Source: Candidatus Gemmiger excrementigallinarum
GTDB taxonomy: Bacteria; Bacillota; Clostridia; Oscillospirales; Ruminococcaceae
DNA: 64,000 nucleotides
Direction: 5' to 3'
NCBI GenBank assembly: GCA_019116445.1
Contig: DXBP01000002.1
Span: forward strand, 1 to 64,000
The position numbers and the translations under genes are program-made. Positions within the stretch are counted from its first letter, which is position 1. Each line of letters starts with the position of its first letter. The notes below the pieces were generated by a model, which was not told the origin of the DNA, ran no database searches, and saw only the letters and a list, made by a program, of their open reading frames with translations. Below, one piece after another: positions 55,698-64,000 of the stretch.

Positions 55698-57089
55698 TTA
55701 ATCCTCCTCGGCTTTTTCCGTGTGCACCGTCCATACCTCGTTGGTATAAGAATCGGGAGCAACGCCTTCGGCAAAACCGCTGCCCCACAACCAGAGCACT
55801 TCACTTCCGTCCGCCAGCAAAGGAAGCAGCGAACGTTCATCCTGCGGAATTCCGAGTTCGTTATAGTATTTTTTCAACGTCTTGCGTACATGACGACCGG
55901 CCGGGCGGAAAAAATCCCCCGGCAGACGTGTACGCAAAAGTAGATTCTTCTGTATTTTAGCACAATCCGCGCAACAGTTTAAGTCTTTTTTGAAAATTGG
56001 TTGATTTTTTAGAAATTCTTCATACTTTACACGGCGAAATTCAACAAAATAACCACCCGGCAGCAGAAAACGCCCTTCGCTGAAAGGCTGCGGCGGCGCA
56101 GGCGGCGGACGTACGCCCCGGGGTGTCAGCCGCAACAAGACTCCATCCTTTACTTTGTAGGTCACTTCAGGCGTAAGCTGCAGGGCACCCTCACCGCGCT
56201 GAATCAGAAAGCGCAGTAGCGTAATATATTTTTCTTCCGCATCTCGCACCGGGCTTACCAGTGAATGCAGTGCCGCGTCCAGCACAGGGCCTTCTGCCTT
56301 ACGAAGAACGGATACCTCGTATCCATTCTCCACGGTGGCCGCCTGCAAAAGTGCAGCGGCCTCCCCCGTAAGCCACTGGTCCAGATCCCGTATCTGACGG
56401 CACAGCCGTGCAATGGCAACCTCCGCCGACGGATTTGCATATTGCAAAGCAGGGATGGCATCGTGGCGAATCCGATTGCGGGCATAGGTATTCTGTTCGT
56501 TGGTTTCGTCCTGAACATAGTTTTGCCCAAGTGCCGCACAGTATGCCTCAGTATCCGAACGGGTAAGGCAAAGACACGGGCGCACATAATAGCCCCGACG
56601 GGGCGGAATTCCTGCCAGGCCGTGCAGGCCGGTTCCCCGCGCCATGCGGAACAGGACGGTTTCCACCTGATCCGACATCGTATGGGCTGTTGCAATAAAT
56701 GCTTCTTCCTGAATCGCAAGGCGATCAAACCATCCGTAGCGAAGTCCGCGTGCCCATTCCTCACTGGGCTGCTGCGGGATTTCCACCCCTTCACGCAGGG
56801 CATCGTACAGGAACAGTTCCACACCGTTTTTGCGGCAGAAAGCTGTCACAAAATTAGCGTCAGCCACCGCATTGACGCCGCGGATTCCGTGATTGACATG
56901 GGTCGCCAGGACTTCAATTTCCAGATCCCGCCGCCGCCTAAGCAAAAAAAGCAACAAAGCCATAGAGTCTGCCCCTCCGGAGCAGGCTGCAATGACTCTG
57001 TCGCCAGACTTGAACAAGCCCTGTTGACGGCAATACGCCAGCAAGGTTTCTTCCACGTGTTGAATTACATTTTCGCTATCAGAACTCAT
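55698..57089 (-). CDS. tilS: tRNA(Ile)-lysidine synthase
   Basis: Converts C34 of tRNA-Ile(CAU) to lysidine so that it reads AUA. The PP-loop is ACSGGADSMALL; HVNHGIRG and the TAHTMSDQVETVLFRMARGTG block follow; the C-terminal substrate domain contains LPGDFFRPAGR and KKYYNELGIP. 463 residues, full length. It overlaps dnaB by 11 bases; the ribosome site (GGATGTG) is weak, suggesting coupling. Confidence 0.95.
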   Translation of the reverse strand: MSSDSENVIQHVEETLLAYCRQQGLFKSGDRVIAACSGGADSMALLLFLLRRRRDLEIEVLATHVNHGIRGVNAVADANFVTAFCRKNGVELFLYDALREGVEIPQQPSEEWARGLRYGWFDRLAIQEEAFIATAHTMSDQVETVLFRMARGTGLHGLAGIPPRRGYYVRPCLCLTRSDTEAYCAALGQNYVQDETNEQNTYARNRIRHDAIPALQYANPSAEVAIARLCRQIRDLDQWLTGEAAALLQAATVENGYEVSVLRKAEGPVLDAALHSLVSPVRDAEEKYITLLRFLIQRGEGALQLTPEVTYKVKDGVLLRLTPRGVRPPPAPPQPFSEGRFLLPGGYFVEFRRVKYEEFLKNQPIFKKDLNCCADCAKIQKNLLLRTRLPGDFFRPAGRHVRKTLKKYYNELGIPQDERSLLPLLADGSEVLWLWGSGFAEGVAPDSYTNEVWTVHTEKAEED

Positions 57090-58482
57090 GGGTCACATCC
57101 AAATTGCTGAAGCGTGTATGCGCACCATCCCAGCCAAGACGGACCACGCTGGTCTCACCGTGACGGTTTTTGGCCACGATACATTCGGCTTCGTTTTCGT
57201 TGGCCTGATTTTCTTCCCCATTCTGCGAGTTGTAATACGCAGCACGGTACAGGAACAGTACAATATCGGCGTCCTGTTCGATAGAGCCGGAGTCGCGCAG
57301 GTCAGAAAGCTGCGGCCGGTGATCGGAACGTCCCGCCGTCTTTTCCGCCGCACGGGAAAGCTGCGACAAAGCAATAACGGGAACATTGAGTTCCTTTGCC
57401 ATAATTTTCAGGTTCCGGGTAATATCGCTGATTTCCTGCACGCGGCTCTCGGTCCTTTTGGCGCTTTGCATCAGCTGCAGATAGTCAATGATCACCAGGC
57501 CGATTTTGTCTTTCTTGGGGTCCTGATTGATGGTGCGGATTTTGGCCTTGATTTCCGGCACCGAGATACCGGAAGTATCATCCATATAAATCGGTGCATT
57601 GTACAGCAGCGAGGTGGCCTGTGCAAAGTCGTTCCAGTCGGAATTATTCAGCCTGCCTGTGCGGAAGGCCTGACTGTCGATGTTGGCTGTACTGGAAAGA
57701 ATTCGGTCCGTCAGCTGTTCGCAGGTCATTTCCAGACTGAAAATAATCGTCGGCACCTTTTGCTGCCGTGCCACATTGGTTGCGATATTCAATGCAAAGC
57801 TCGTTTTTCCCATACCGGGACGCGCGGCCAGGATAATCAGGTCAGAGCGGCCGAGTCCGGTCAAGACGGTATCCAGGTAATTGAAGCCCGTGGGAATACC
57901 GGCGAACTTGTCGCGGTCCGCACCGCTGAGTTTCTGCATCGTATCAATGACTTCCAGGATGGATTCCCGGATGGTCTTGACGCCCGATTTATCACGACCA
58001 CTGCGAATATCGTAAATCTTCTGTTCTGCCGACTCCAGAAGCATATCGGCATCTTCGCCGCTAGTCGTTTCGCTCAGGATACTGCGGGCCGCCTCGATCA
58101 GACGGCGTGCCTGATACTTTTCCCTGACAATTTTAAAGTACGAATCAACATTGGAAATGGCCGGCACCGTTTCGGCAATATGGGTAATATAAATTTTGGC
58201 ATCGTCGGCACTGGCAAAAGTACCTGCGCCAGCCAGTGCGTTCACCAGTGTGATGATGTCGACGGCTTCACTCTCCGTATAAAGTGTGCGCATCGTTTCA
58301 TACACAGCGCGGTTCTGGTCCGAATAGAACATTTCCGGTTCCATATCGGTGATGAGGCGATTCAGAATCGTTTCATCCATCAAAGCCGCACCCAAAATGC
58401 TCTGCTCGGCCTGCATATTGTAGGGCATCTGGATGCCCAGGCTGGAAAGGCTCAATTCTTCATTGCGCGGCACAACAGGCAT
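57079..58482 (-). CDS. dnaB: Replicative DNA helicase
   Basis: Hexameric fork helicase (called DnaC in Bacillus). The N-terminal domain starts near MPYNMQAEQSILGA; the RecA-like domain has ARPGMGKTSFALN (Walker A) and LVIIDYLQLM (Walker B), then LSQLSRAAE. 467 residues. The track's ATG sits too close to its GGGGG box; a GTG three codons later (58473) is better spaced. No intein is present. It follows rplI by 38 bases. Confidence 0.95.
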   Translation of the reverse strand: MPVVPRNEELSLSSLGIQMPYNMQAEQSILGAALMDETILNRLITDMEPEMFYSDQNRAVYETMRTLYTESEAVDIITLVNALAGAGTFASADDAKIYITHIAETVPAISNVDSYFKIVREKYQARRLIEAARSILSETTSGEDADMLLESAEQKIYDIRSGRDKSGVKTIRESILEVIDTMQKLSGADRDKFAGIPTGFNYLDTVLTGLGRSDLIILAARPGMGKTSFALNIATNVARQQKVPTIIFSLEMTCEQLTDRILSSTANIDSQAFRTGRLNNSDWNDFAQATSLLYNAPIYMDDTSGISVPEIKAKIRTINQDPKKDKIGLVIIDYLQLMQSAKRTESRVQEISDITRNLKIMAKELNVPVIALSQLSRAAEKTAGRSDHRPQLSDLRDSGSIEQDADIVLFLYRAAYYNSQNGEENQANENEAECIVAKNRHGETSVVRLGWDGAHTRFSNLDVTHEF

Positions 58483-58520
58483 CCCCCTTCCCCACGCATT
58501 TTATGTAAAGTTTCTTTTCT

Positions 58521-58967
58521 TTACAGTTCTTCCACCTTGACCTTAAAAGGTGCCGAAACCCCTGCATACAGGCGAACGGTAGCATCATAGCTGCCAAACT
58601 CCTTGATGGCAGAGGGCAGTTCCACCTTTTTCTTGTCAATTTCCGTTCCGGTCAGCTGGGTCAGCAGTTCCGCCACTTCCTTGCCGGTAACTTTACCATA
58701 CAACTTGCCGGAAGCACCACCCTTGATCTTGGCAGTCACCGTTTTGCCCTTGATCTTGGCGGCCAGCGCTTCTGCAGCAGCACGGGCTTCCGCCTCGTGA
58801 TGGGCCTTAGCTTCGCTCTTGGTGCGGGCCTGGTTCAAAGCAGCAGCGTCAGCCGGTGCCGCCAGACCGCGCGGGAAAAGGAAATTGCGGGCGTACCCGT
58901 CAGAAACCTCATGGATCTCGTCCTTCTTGCCGATGGTTTTCACATCCTGTTTCAGAATGATTTTCAT
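58521..58967 (-). CDS. rplI: 50S ribosomal protein L9
   Basis: Binds 23S rRNA at the base of the L1 stalk. The N-terminal rRNA-binding part [21 protein letters not shown] with [11 protein letters not shown] is canonical; a long helix links to the C-terminal domain. 148 residues. GGAGG and a good spacing precede the ATG. gdpP-rplI-dnaB is a conserved Firmicutes order. Confidence 0.97.
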   Translation of the reverse strand: MKIILKQDVKTIGKKDEIHEVSDGYARNFLFPRGLAAPADAAALNQARTKSEAKAHHEAEARAAAEALAAKIKGKTVTAKIKGGASGKLYGKVTGKEVAELLTQLTGTEIDKKKVELPSAIKEFGSYDATVRLYAGVSAPFKVKVEEL

Positions 58968-58988
58968 ATCGTGTATCCTCCAATCATA

Positions 58989-60968
58989 TCAGTTTTGTCG
59001 TGTCGCGACGGCATTTGCCGCCTGCGAAGCACGGTAAATATCAATCTGTTCACGGATCTGCCGCTCCGCAGCATCCAGCGTACAATTCTGCAGCTGTGCG
59101 CCGGCCATCATCAGATGACCGCCGCCTCCCAAAGGTTCCAGGATCACCTGTACATTGAGGGCACCCATGCTGCGGGCAGAAATGTTGACTCCGCCGTTCT
59201 TGGCTACGGCAACAAAGCTGGCATCTACCCCGTTGATCGTCAACAGGTCATTGGCTGCCATAGGCAGAACCACGTTCATACCGGCGTCCAGTTCGCCGGA
59301 CAGTGCAATGGCACAGCCTTTGTATATGTAGGCACTCTCCACAATGTGAGCGCGCGCCTCATATTCCTCCTTCGAAGTGTTGAACAACAGTTTGGTTTCC
59401 GCCGTCTGTGCACCGCGGCTTCGCAGCCAGGCAGCAGCTTCAAAGGTACGCACCCCTACATGCAGTGCAAAGCTGCGGGTATCGAGCATGATGCCAGCCA
59501 GCAAAGCCTGTGCTTCCAGCGGTGTGATGTTGCCTTCCTTGGGCATGAACTGAAGCAATTCACAAATCAGTTCACTGGCGCTGGAAGCATACGGTTCGTG
59601 GTACAGCAGCAAAGGACGGTCAATGTGTCCAACCGCCATACGGTGATGATCGATCACCACAACGCGCTTGCACTTCTCGTATATTTTCTGGCTTTCCAGA
59701 AGTCGTTTCTGGTAGGTATCCACCACGATCAGCAACGTGTTAGGGGTGATGACATCCAGCGTTTGATCCGGTGCAATAAAGTCTTTACCGCAGCCTGCAT
59801 CCAGGAACGTTTTGAGCAGCGACCCTGCCAGCGTTGCATCGCTGTTGATGGCAATAACTGCCGGGACACCGCACATTTTGCAGATGCGCAGGGCACCGAT
59901 TGCGGAACCTACCGCATCCAGATCGCTCATGCGATGTCCCATGACAATGACGCTGTCGCTCTTCTTGATAAGATCGCACAGCGCACGGGAGATGATGCGG
60001 CTGCGTACATGGCTGCGTTTTTCCACGCCATGGGAAATGCCGCCATAGAACTCAAATCCGTCCACCGTCTTTACAGCCGCCTGATCTCCACCGCGCCCCA
60101 GCGCGATGTCGATGCTCTCACGCGCCATCTGATGGCATTCCTGAAGGGTTTTGCCGCCGTGGCCCACGCCAATAGAAAGTGTTGTAAGGCCTCCGGGATG
60201 CAATGCGCGCACTTTATCCAGAATATCAAACCGTTCCTGCAGCATCCAGCGCACATCGCGCTCCTCCACCACCGCAATATAACGGCTGTTGGAAACACGG
60301 CGCAGAAAACCGGTGCTTCTCCCGATGTACTCTTCCAGAAGACTGTTGATCGCTTCCAGTTCCTTGGCCTGTTCACTGTCTTTCATATCATCAAACAGTT
60401 CATCGTAACTGTCGATTACAATGATCAGACAGGCCGGACGGCTTTCGGTATATTCGTCAAGGGTCTGCTTGTAGAAGGTATTGTCGACCAGGTATACGAT
60501 GCTGGCGCCGCGGCTGCCCTTTGCAGAACCGGCGTAAGCCGTAAAACGCCGTTCTCCCACAACAAGATCCTGCCCGTGCGGACGCGAACAGACAGCCAAA
60601 TCCAGATCCGGCAAAACCCGTTCCACCGGACGCGTCACTGCGTCGCTGCCTTCCAGGACCTTTTCGCGGAAGAAAGTATTATACCACAGAATTCTGCCAT
60701 CCGCAACGAGTACCGTCGGGATCGGCAGCCCCGTAAGGCTGTACTGTATCCGGCTGTTTTCAAAATCTGTGCTGCACAGCTGTGCAGCCACATAGGCGCG
60801 CAGTCTGCGCCGTGTATACCACAGCACACACAGTGCAACAACGACCAGTACAAACGGTACGATAAGCCATTGCGGTGAAACAATTGCCACCGGAACAACC
60901 ATCGCCACCAACGCCACCAGCAGCAGTAAAAGCACTGCAGCCGCATCCAGGCCGTCTTTGTGTTTCAT
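58989..60968 (-). CDS. gdpP: Cyclic-di-AMP phosphodiesterase GdpP
   Basis: Membrane-bound phosphodiesterase that lowers c-di-AMP, affecting potassium balance and wall stress. Two N-terminal helices (AVLLLLLVALVAMVVPVAIVS and LIVPFVLVVVALCVLWY region), a PAS-like domain, a degenerate GGDEF domain near residues 175-300, then DHH/DHHA1: GHRMSDLDAVGSA, VVIDHHRMA and GGGGHLMMAG. 659 residues, matching Bacillus GdpP. GGGG box before the ATG. 37 bases after rnj. Confidence 0.95.
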   Translation of the reverse strand: MKHKDGLDAAAVLLLLLVALVAMVVPVAIVSPQWLIVPFVLVVVALCVLWYTRRRLRAYVAAQLCSTDFENSRIQYSLTGLPIPTVLVADGRILWYNTFFREKVLEGSDAVTRPVERVLPDLDLAVCSRPHGQDLVVGERRFTAYAGSAKGSRGASIVYLVDNTFYKQTLDEYTESRPACLIIVIDSYDELFDDMKDSEQAKELEAINSLLEEYIGRSTGFLRRVSNSRYIAVVEERDVRWMLQERFDILDKVRALHPGGLTTLSIGVGHGGKTLQECHQMARESIDIALGRGGDQAAVKTVDGFEFYGGISHGVEKRSHVRSRIISRALCDLIKKSDSVIVMGHRMSDLDAVGSAIGALRICKMCGVPAVIAINSDATLAGSLLKTFLDAGCGKDFIAPDQTLDVITPNTLLIVVDTYQKRLLESQKIYEKCKRVVVIDHHRMAVGHIDRPLLLYHEPYASSASELICELLQFMPKEGNITPLEAQALLAGIMLDTRSFALHVGVRTFEAAAWLRSRGAQTAETKLLFNTSKEEYEARAHIVESAYIYKGCAIALSGELDAGMNVVLPMAANDLLTINGVDASFVAVAKNGGVNISARSMGALNVQVILEPLGGGGHLMMAGAQLQNCTLDAAERQIREQIDIYRASQAANAVATRQN

Positions 60969-61005
60969 GGTGAAAACCCCACATTCCCGCCGGGCGGGCG
61001 AATCC

Positions 61006-62994
61006 TCAAACTTCCAGTAAGATGGGCAGAATCATCGGGCTGCGCTTGGTACGGCGATAAATATAACTGGAAAGCGCCTCCCGCACACGGGCTTTCACAC
61101 TGGCCCAGTCATGCATATTGTCGCTCAGGCTGCGATCCAGCGCCATCTCGACCTGGGTGCGCAAACCGTCCATGAGTTCTTCGCTTTCCCGTACATAGAC
61201 AAACCCGCGGCTGACGATATCAGGCCCGGAAAGGACCTGACCGTTGGAACCATCCACTGCAGCGGTCACAATAATGATACCATCCTCCGACAGATGATGA
61301 CGGTCACGCAGGACAACATTGCCCACATCGCCCACGCCGTAGCCGTCCACCATGACAGCGCCTGCCGTCACGGTGTTTTCTACCGTCATACTGTCCGCCG
61401 AAATACGGATATTCTGTCCGTTTTCTGCAATATAGATATTCTGCTTCGGGATATATCCCAGATGTTCTGCCGTTTCGGCATGGCGCTTGAGCTGTTTGAA
61501 CTCGCCATGCACCGGCAGAAAATACTGCGGATGTGCCAGCGTGAGCATCAACTTTTGTTCTTCCTGGCAGGCATGGCCGGAAACATGCGTGTCGTACATG
61601 TTCTCATAGATAACTTCCGCGCCAAGGCTCAGCAGACCGTTGACGACTTTGGTCACCGTTTTCTCGTTGCCGGGAATGGGCCGCGCCGAAATGATGATAA
61701 AGTCATTGGGGCCGACCTTCACCTGACGGTGGCTGGCCTGTGCCATACGGGAAAGGGCGGACAGCGGTTCGCCCTGGCTGCCGGTGGTAATCAGGACCAC
61801 TTTTTCCGGCGGATACTTGTTGATTTCATCAATATCGATGAGCACGTTATCCGGTGCGTGGAGATACCCCAGTTCGCGGGCCATTTCCGTGTTGGAAACC
61901 ATGCTGCGGCCGCTGACCGCCACCTTGCGGCCCGACTCAATCGCCAAATCAATGATCTGCTGCACACGATAAATGTTGGAGGCAAAGGTCGCCACAATAA
62001 TTCTGCGGTTGCGGGCGCGAACAAACAACCGGCGCACACCTTCCGCCACCGTCTGTTCCGTAGCCGTAAAGCCCGGGCGCTCTGCGTTGGTGGAATCCGA
62101 CAGCAGGGCCAGCACACCTTTACGGCCGTACTCGGCAATGGTGGAAAGATCCGTGACAGCATCGCCCGAGAGCGGTGTATAGTCCACCTTGAAGTCGCCG
62201 GTATGGATCACCACACCCGCCGGGCACTCAATGGCAAATGCCAGCGCATCGGGGATGGAGTGGTTCACATGGATCGGCTCCACCGTAAAGCATCCCAGTT
62301 TGACCTTCTGGCGCGGACGAATTTCATGGAAAATCGCACTGGATGCCAGACCGTGTTCTTCGAGTTTATTCTTGATAAGACCGATGGTCAGCCGGGCGGC
62401 ATAAATCGGCACATCGAACTTCTTGAGCAGATACGGCAGACTGCCAATGTGGTCTTCATGACCATGGGTGATGAACAGGCCTTTGATCCGGTCCTTGTTT
62501 TCCAGCACATAGGTAAAGTCCGGAATCACCAGATCGACGCCGAACATATCGGCATCCGGGAATACCAGGCCGCAATCCACAAGGATCATATCGCCCTGGC
62601 ATTCATACAACGTGATGTTTTTGCCAACTTCGCCCAAACCGCCCAACGGACAGATATGCATAGGAATTGCGGGCGTCATTTCATAATTGTTGCGCTGCTG
62701 CTGTTTGCGGCTGCGGCGCGGCTGGGATTTGCTATTCGGGGCCGTTCCGTTCTGCAGTTGCTGGGCCGACGGATTACGGCCACGGCGTGGCCGCGGCGCC
62801 GGCACACTTTGTGCCGCTGCGGCAGACTCCGCAGCAGGTACCCCGTGCCCGGATTTGCGGCGGGGACGGCGCGGCGTGTTAGCGTTCTGCTGGGCTTTTT
62901 CGTTACGGGCCGCGCGGCGGGAAACGGTACGTTCCGCTGCGGCCTGTCCATTATTTCCATTCGACGATTTACGTTTCGGCTTGACTTCTTCCAT
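61006..62994 (-). CDS. rnj: Ribonuclease J with long basic N-terminal extension
   Basis: Metallo-beta-lactamase/beta-CASP ribonuclease acting as 5'-3' exonuclease and endonuclease in mRNA decay and rRNA maturation. The catalytic fold begins at residue 112 with HICPLGGLGEVGKN; zinc ligands are in THGHEDHIG, HTGDFKVD and the HVSGHA block. Before it lie about 110 residues rich in Arg, Lys, Gln, Asn and Ala (PRRPRRKSGHG, APRPRRGRN, QPRRSRKQQQ), probably disordered and RNA-binding. 662 residues against about 555 in Bacillus. The track's longer start is antisense to rnhA; the ATG at 62994 has GGAGG six bases upstream. Confidence 0.94.
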   Translation of the reverse strand: MEEVKPKRKSSNGNNGQAAAERTVSRRAARNEKAQQNANTPRRPRRKSGHGVPAAESAAAAQSVPAPRPRRGRNPSAQQLQNGTAPNSKSQPRRSRKQQQRNNYEMTPAIPMHICPLGGLGEVGKNITLYECQGDMILVDCGLVFPDADMFGVDLVIPDFTYVLENKDRIKGLFITHGHEDHIGSLPYLLKKFDVPIYAARLTIGLIKNKLEEHGLASSAIFHEIRPRQKVKLGCFTVEPIHVNHSIPDALAFAIECPAGVVIHTGDFKVDYTPLSGDAVTDLSTIAEYGRKGVLALLSDSTNAERPGFTATEQTVAEGVRRLFVRARNRRIIVATFASNIYRVQQIIDLAIESGRKVAVSGRSMVSNTEMARELGYLHAPDNVLIDIDEINKYPPEKVVLITTGSQGEPLSALSRMAQASHRQVKVGPNDFIIISARPIPGNEKTVTKVVNGLLSLGAEVIYENMYDTHVSGHACQEEQKLMLTLAHPQYFLPVHGEFKQLKRHAETAEHLGYIPKQNIYIAENGQNIRISADSMTVENTVTAGAVMVDGYGVGDVGNVVLRDRHHLSEDGIIIVTAAVDGSNGQVLSGPDIVSRGFVYVRESEELMDGLRTQVEMALDRSLSDNMHDWASVKARVREALSSYIYRRTKRSPMILPILLEV

Positions 62995-63178
62995 GAAAAC
63001 CTCCGTGCTCTCTTCTGACAGAACCCCCAGGTACAAAGACGTACACTTCGGGCCTCTGTGCTGAATTTGCGATTTATGTATGCAGAAAGGCCGTTTAGCC
63101 TTTCGTGTTTCGGTTGGGCGCGAAAAGTCCGCCTGAAAAGGCGCGGCCGGGCCCGGTCTATACACATCATTGCAGTTA
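62995..63178 (-). promoter_or_regulatory. Long 5' leader of rnj
   Basis: About 184 bases separate the predicted transcription start from the rnj ATG. The leader can form GAAAGGC/GCCTTTC (7 bp, loop near 63100) and other GC-rich hairpins including a GGGCCCGGCC palindrome near 63150. No known riboswitch is recognised. Structured leaders are common for autoregulated ribonucleases, but that role is inference here. Confidence 0.5.
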
Positions 63179-63184
63179 TTATTT

Positions 63185-63213
63185 ATTATAAACGGATTCC
63201 ACTGCCTTGTCAA
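63185..63213 (-). promoter_or_regulatory. Consensus promoter of rnj operon
   Basis: Minus strand TTGACA (63208-63213), 17 bases, TATAAT (63185-63190): full match to the sigma-A consensus, driving rnj and probably the genes down to the protein after ftsH. Confidence 0.93.
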
Positions 63214-63215
63214 AC

Positions 63216-63244
63216 TTGCCATAAGTCTGTAAAGCGGGTATAAT
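63216..63244 (+). promoter_or_regulatory. Promoter of rnhA
   Basis: TTGCCA (63216-63221), 17-base spacer, TATAAT (63239-63244), about 40 bases before the rnhA start. Its -35 is two bases from the rnj -35 on the opposite strand. Confidence 0.88.
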
Positions 63245-63282
63245 TCCTGTACAAGGATTATTGTCAGTACCAGGAGATTTAT

Positions 63283-63744
63283 ATGAAACATATCGAGATC
63301 TATACCGACGGGGCTTGCAGCGGCAATCCCGGCCCGGGTGGCTGGGGAGCGATTCTGCGTTTCCGGGCCCGTGACAAGGTTTACGAGAAGGAACTTTCCG
63401 GCGGCGAAGCCCAGACTACCAACAACCGCATGGAAATGACGGCCCTGCTGGAAGCTCTGCGCCAGTTGAAAGAACCCTGCGCCATTGACCTGTACAGCGA
63501 CAGCCAGTATGTCATCAACGCGCTGGAAAAAGGCTGGGCAAAGGGCTGGCGTGCAAGAGGCTGGAAGAAAGCCGATAAATCTCCCGCTCTGAATTCGGAC
63601 CTTTGGGCCCCACTTCTGGCGGAAAGCGAGAAGCACCAGATCACCTATCACTGGCTCAAAGGTCATGCCGGCCATCCCGAAAACGAACGCTGCGACCGCA
63701 TGGCCGTTGAGCAGAGTAAAAAGTACGGCGGCCGCCAGGCCTGA
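63283..63744 (+). CDS. rnhA: Ribonuclease HI
   Basis: Cuts RNA in RNA-DNA hybrids (R-loops, primers). Catalytic carboxylates are visible in IYTDGAC, NNRMEM, YSDSQYV and the NERCDRMA block; WLKGHAGH is the His loop. 153 residues, E. coli-like length with the basic handle region ([10 protein letters not shown]), and no N-terminal hybrid-binding domain. CAGGAG precedes the ATG. It is followed by mnmA 29 bases later. Confidence 0.96.
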   Translation: MKHIEIYTDGACSGNPGPGGWGAILRFRARDKVYEKELSGGEAQTTNNRMEMTALLEALRQLKEPCAIDLYSDSQYVINALEKGWAKGWRARGWKKADKSPALNSDLWAPLLAESEKHQITYHWLKGHAGHPENERCDRMAVEQSKKYGGRQA

Positions 63745-63773
63745 CCGCACCAAGATAATAAGGAGGACCTCCC

Positions 63774-64000
63774 ATGGAAGGCTTCAATACCTTTGAAAAG
63801 CAGGATAAAGTTTTGATGGGGATGAGCGGCGGCGTGGATTCCAGTGTGGCTGTTCGCATTCTGCAGGAACAGGGATTTTCCGTACAAGGTGCGGTGATCC
63901 GCTTTTCCCCCGCTCACAATGCCGCAGTCGACGCCGCAAAAGCATCCGCTGAAACGTTGCAGATCCCGCTTCATGTGATTGATGCGGAGCAGGCATTTGA
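63774..64000 (+). CDS. mnmA: tRNA-2-thiouridylase MnmA, 5' part only
   Basis: Cut by the window edge; 75 codons are present. The PP-loop VLMGMSGGVDSSVAVRIL near residue 13 is typical of MnmA, which thiolates U34 of Lys, Glu and Gln tRNAs. The following segment AVIRFSPAHNAAVDAAK is shorter than in E. coli MnmA and lacks a Cys pair there, so another PP-loop tRNA-modifying enzyme cannot be excluded. AAGGAGG lies 7 bases before the ATG; GGAG-GAC-CTCC there could partly hide the ribosome site. Confidence 0.8.
   Translation, partial: MEGFNTFEKQDKVLMGMSGGVDSSVAVRILQEQGFSVQGAVIRFSPAHNAAVDAAKASAETLQIPLHVIDAEQAF

Noticed and set aside
62676-63170. Possible upstream ORF in the rnj leader (MMCIDRARP start)
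   Set aside because: It begins only a few bases after the predicted transcript start, has no ribosome site and overlaps rnj out of frame.
62995-63753. N-terminal 253 codons of the rnj track ORF
   Set aside because: They run through the rnj promoter and antisense to rnhA; the ATG at 62994 has a good ribosome site.
1-64000. tRNA or rRNA genes, CRISPR arrays, insertion sequences, prophage genes
   Set aside because: None seen; gaps between genes are short and are filled by promoters and terminators. Weak tRNA-like structures cannot be excluded by eye.

Overview
The window is a stretch of core chromosome from a low-GC-lineage Gram-positive (Bacillota). It is most probably a gut clostridium of the Oscillospiraceae/Ruminococcaceae type (Faecalibacterium/Gemmiger/Subdoligranulum-like). 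Supporting signs are HPr kinase, WhiA, SepF, DivIVA, RNase J, GdpP and a YlbF-family protein, the tilS-hpt-ftsH and rnj-gdpP-rplI-dnaB orders, strong AGGAGG ribosome sites, sigma-A promoters often with extended -10 boxes, and frequent TTG/GTG starts. The assignment is by gene content and style only; no search was run. I recognise 50 genes. All but three (a pseudouridine synthase, rnhA and a partial mnmA) are on the minus strand, so the window should be read from right to left. I saw no tRNA, rRNA, CRISPR array, insertion sequence or prophage gene.

Layout from low to high coordinates. 1-175: terminators and hairpins. 176-10363: pfkA with its own promoter, preceded by a probable operon hprK - PHP phosphatase - ROK glucokinase - murB - rapZ - whiA - dnaE, which joins carbon-flux control, wall precursor synthesis, division control and replication. 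10424-20218: an eight-gene surface-polysaccharide operon (DUF4422 protein, two GT2 enzymes, a HAD/COG5610 protein, an NAD-dependent epimerase, two RgpF-family proteins, an acyltransferase). 20239-24810: ABC-F ATPase, YjjG-like nucleotidase and an anchored SGNH-fold protein that seems to have lost its catalytic residues. 24870-27874: a three-gene ABC importer of the TrpXYZ type. 27943-35978: sepF - ylmH - divIVA - ileS, then lspA - rluD - Cof hydrolase - PTS EIIA. 36001-44825: miaB - ylbF - mutS - mutL - miaA - HlyD-like protein. 44893-49940: uvrB - uvrA. 49973-51857: radC and a divergent pseudouridine synthase. 51902-63213: rnj - gdpP - rplI - dnaB - tilS - hpt - ftsH and an unrecognised zinc-ribbon, tail-anchored acidic protein. 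63216-64000: rnhA and the start of mnmA.

Most of the window is ordinary housekeeping. The parts that merit a second look are: the acyltransferase, which has no AUG/GUG/UUG codon at its natural start; the pseudo-SGNH protein; the tandem RgpF pair in which one copy lacks a central glycosyltransferase segment; the orphan protein after ftsH; the long basic N-terminal extension on RNase J; and two shared divergent promoters (radC/pseudouridine synthase with overlapping -10 boxes, and rnj/rnhA with abutting -35 boxes). Terminator hairpins also sit directly before lspA and the ABC-F gene with no promoter in between. No single undescribed multi-gene system stands out with strong evidence.

No stretch over 300 bases lacks a gene; the longest gap is the 288-base rnj/rnhA intergenic region, described below. 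Start codons were moved from the ORF track wherever a ribosome site and family length argued for it.
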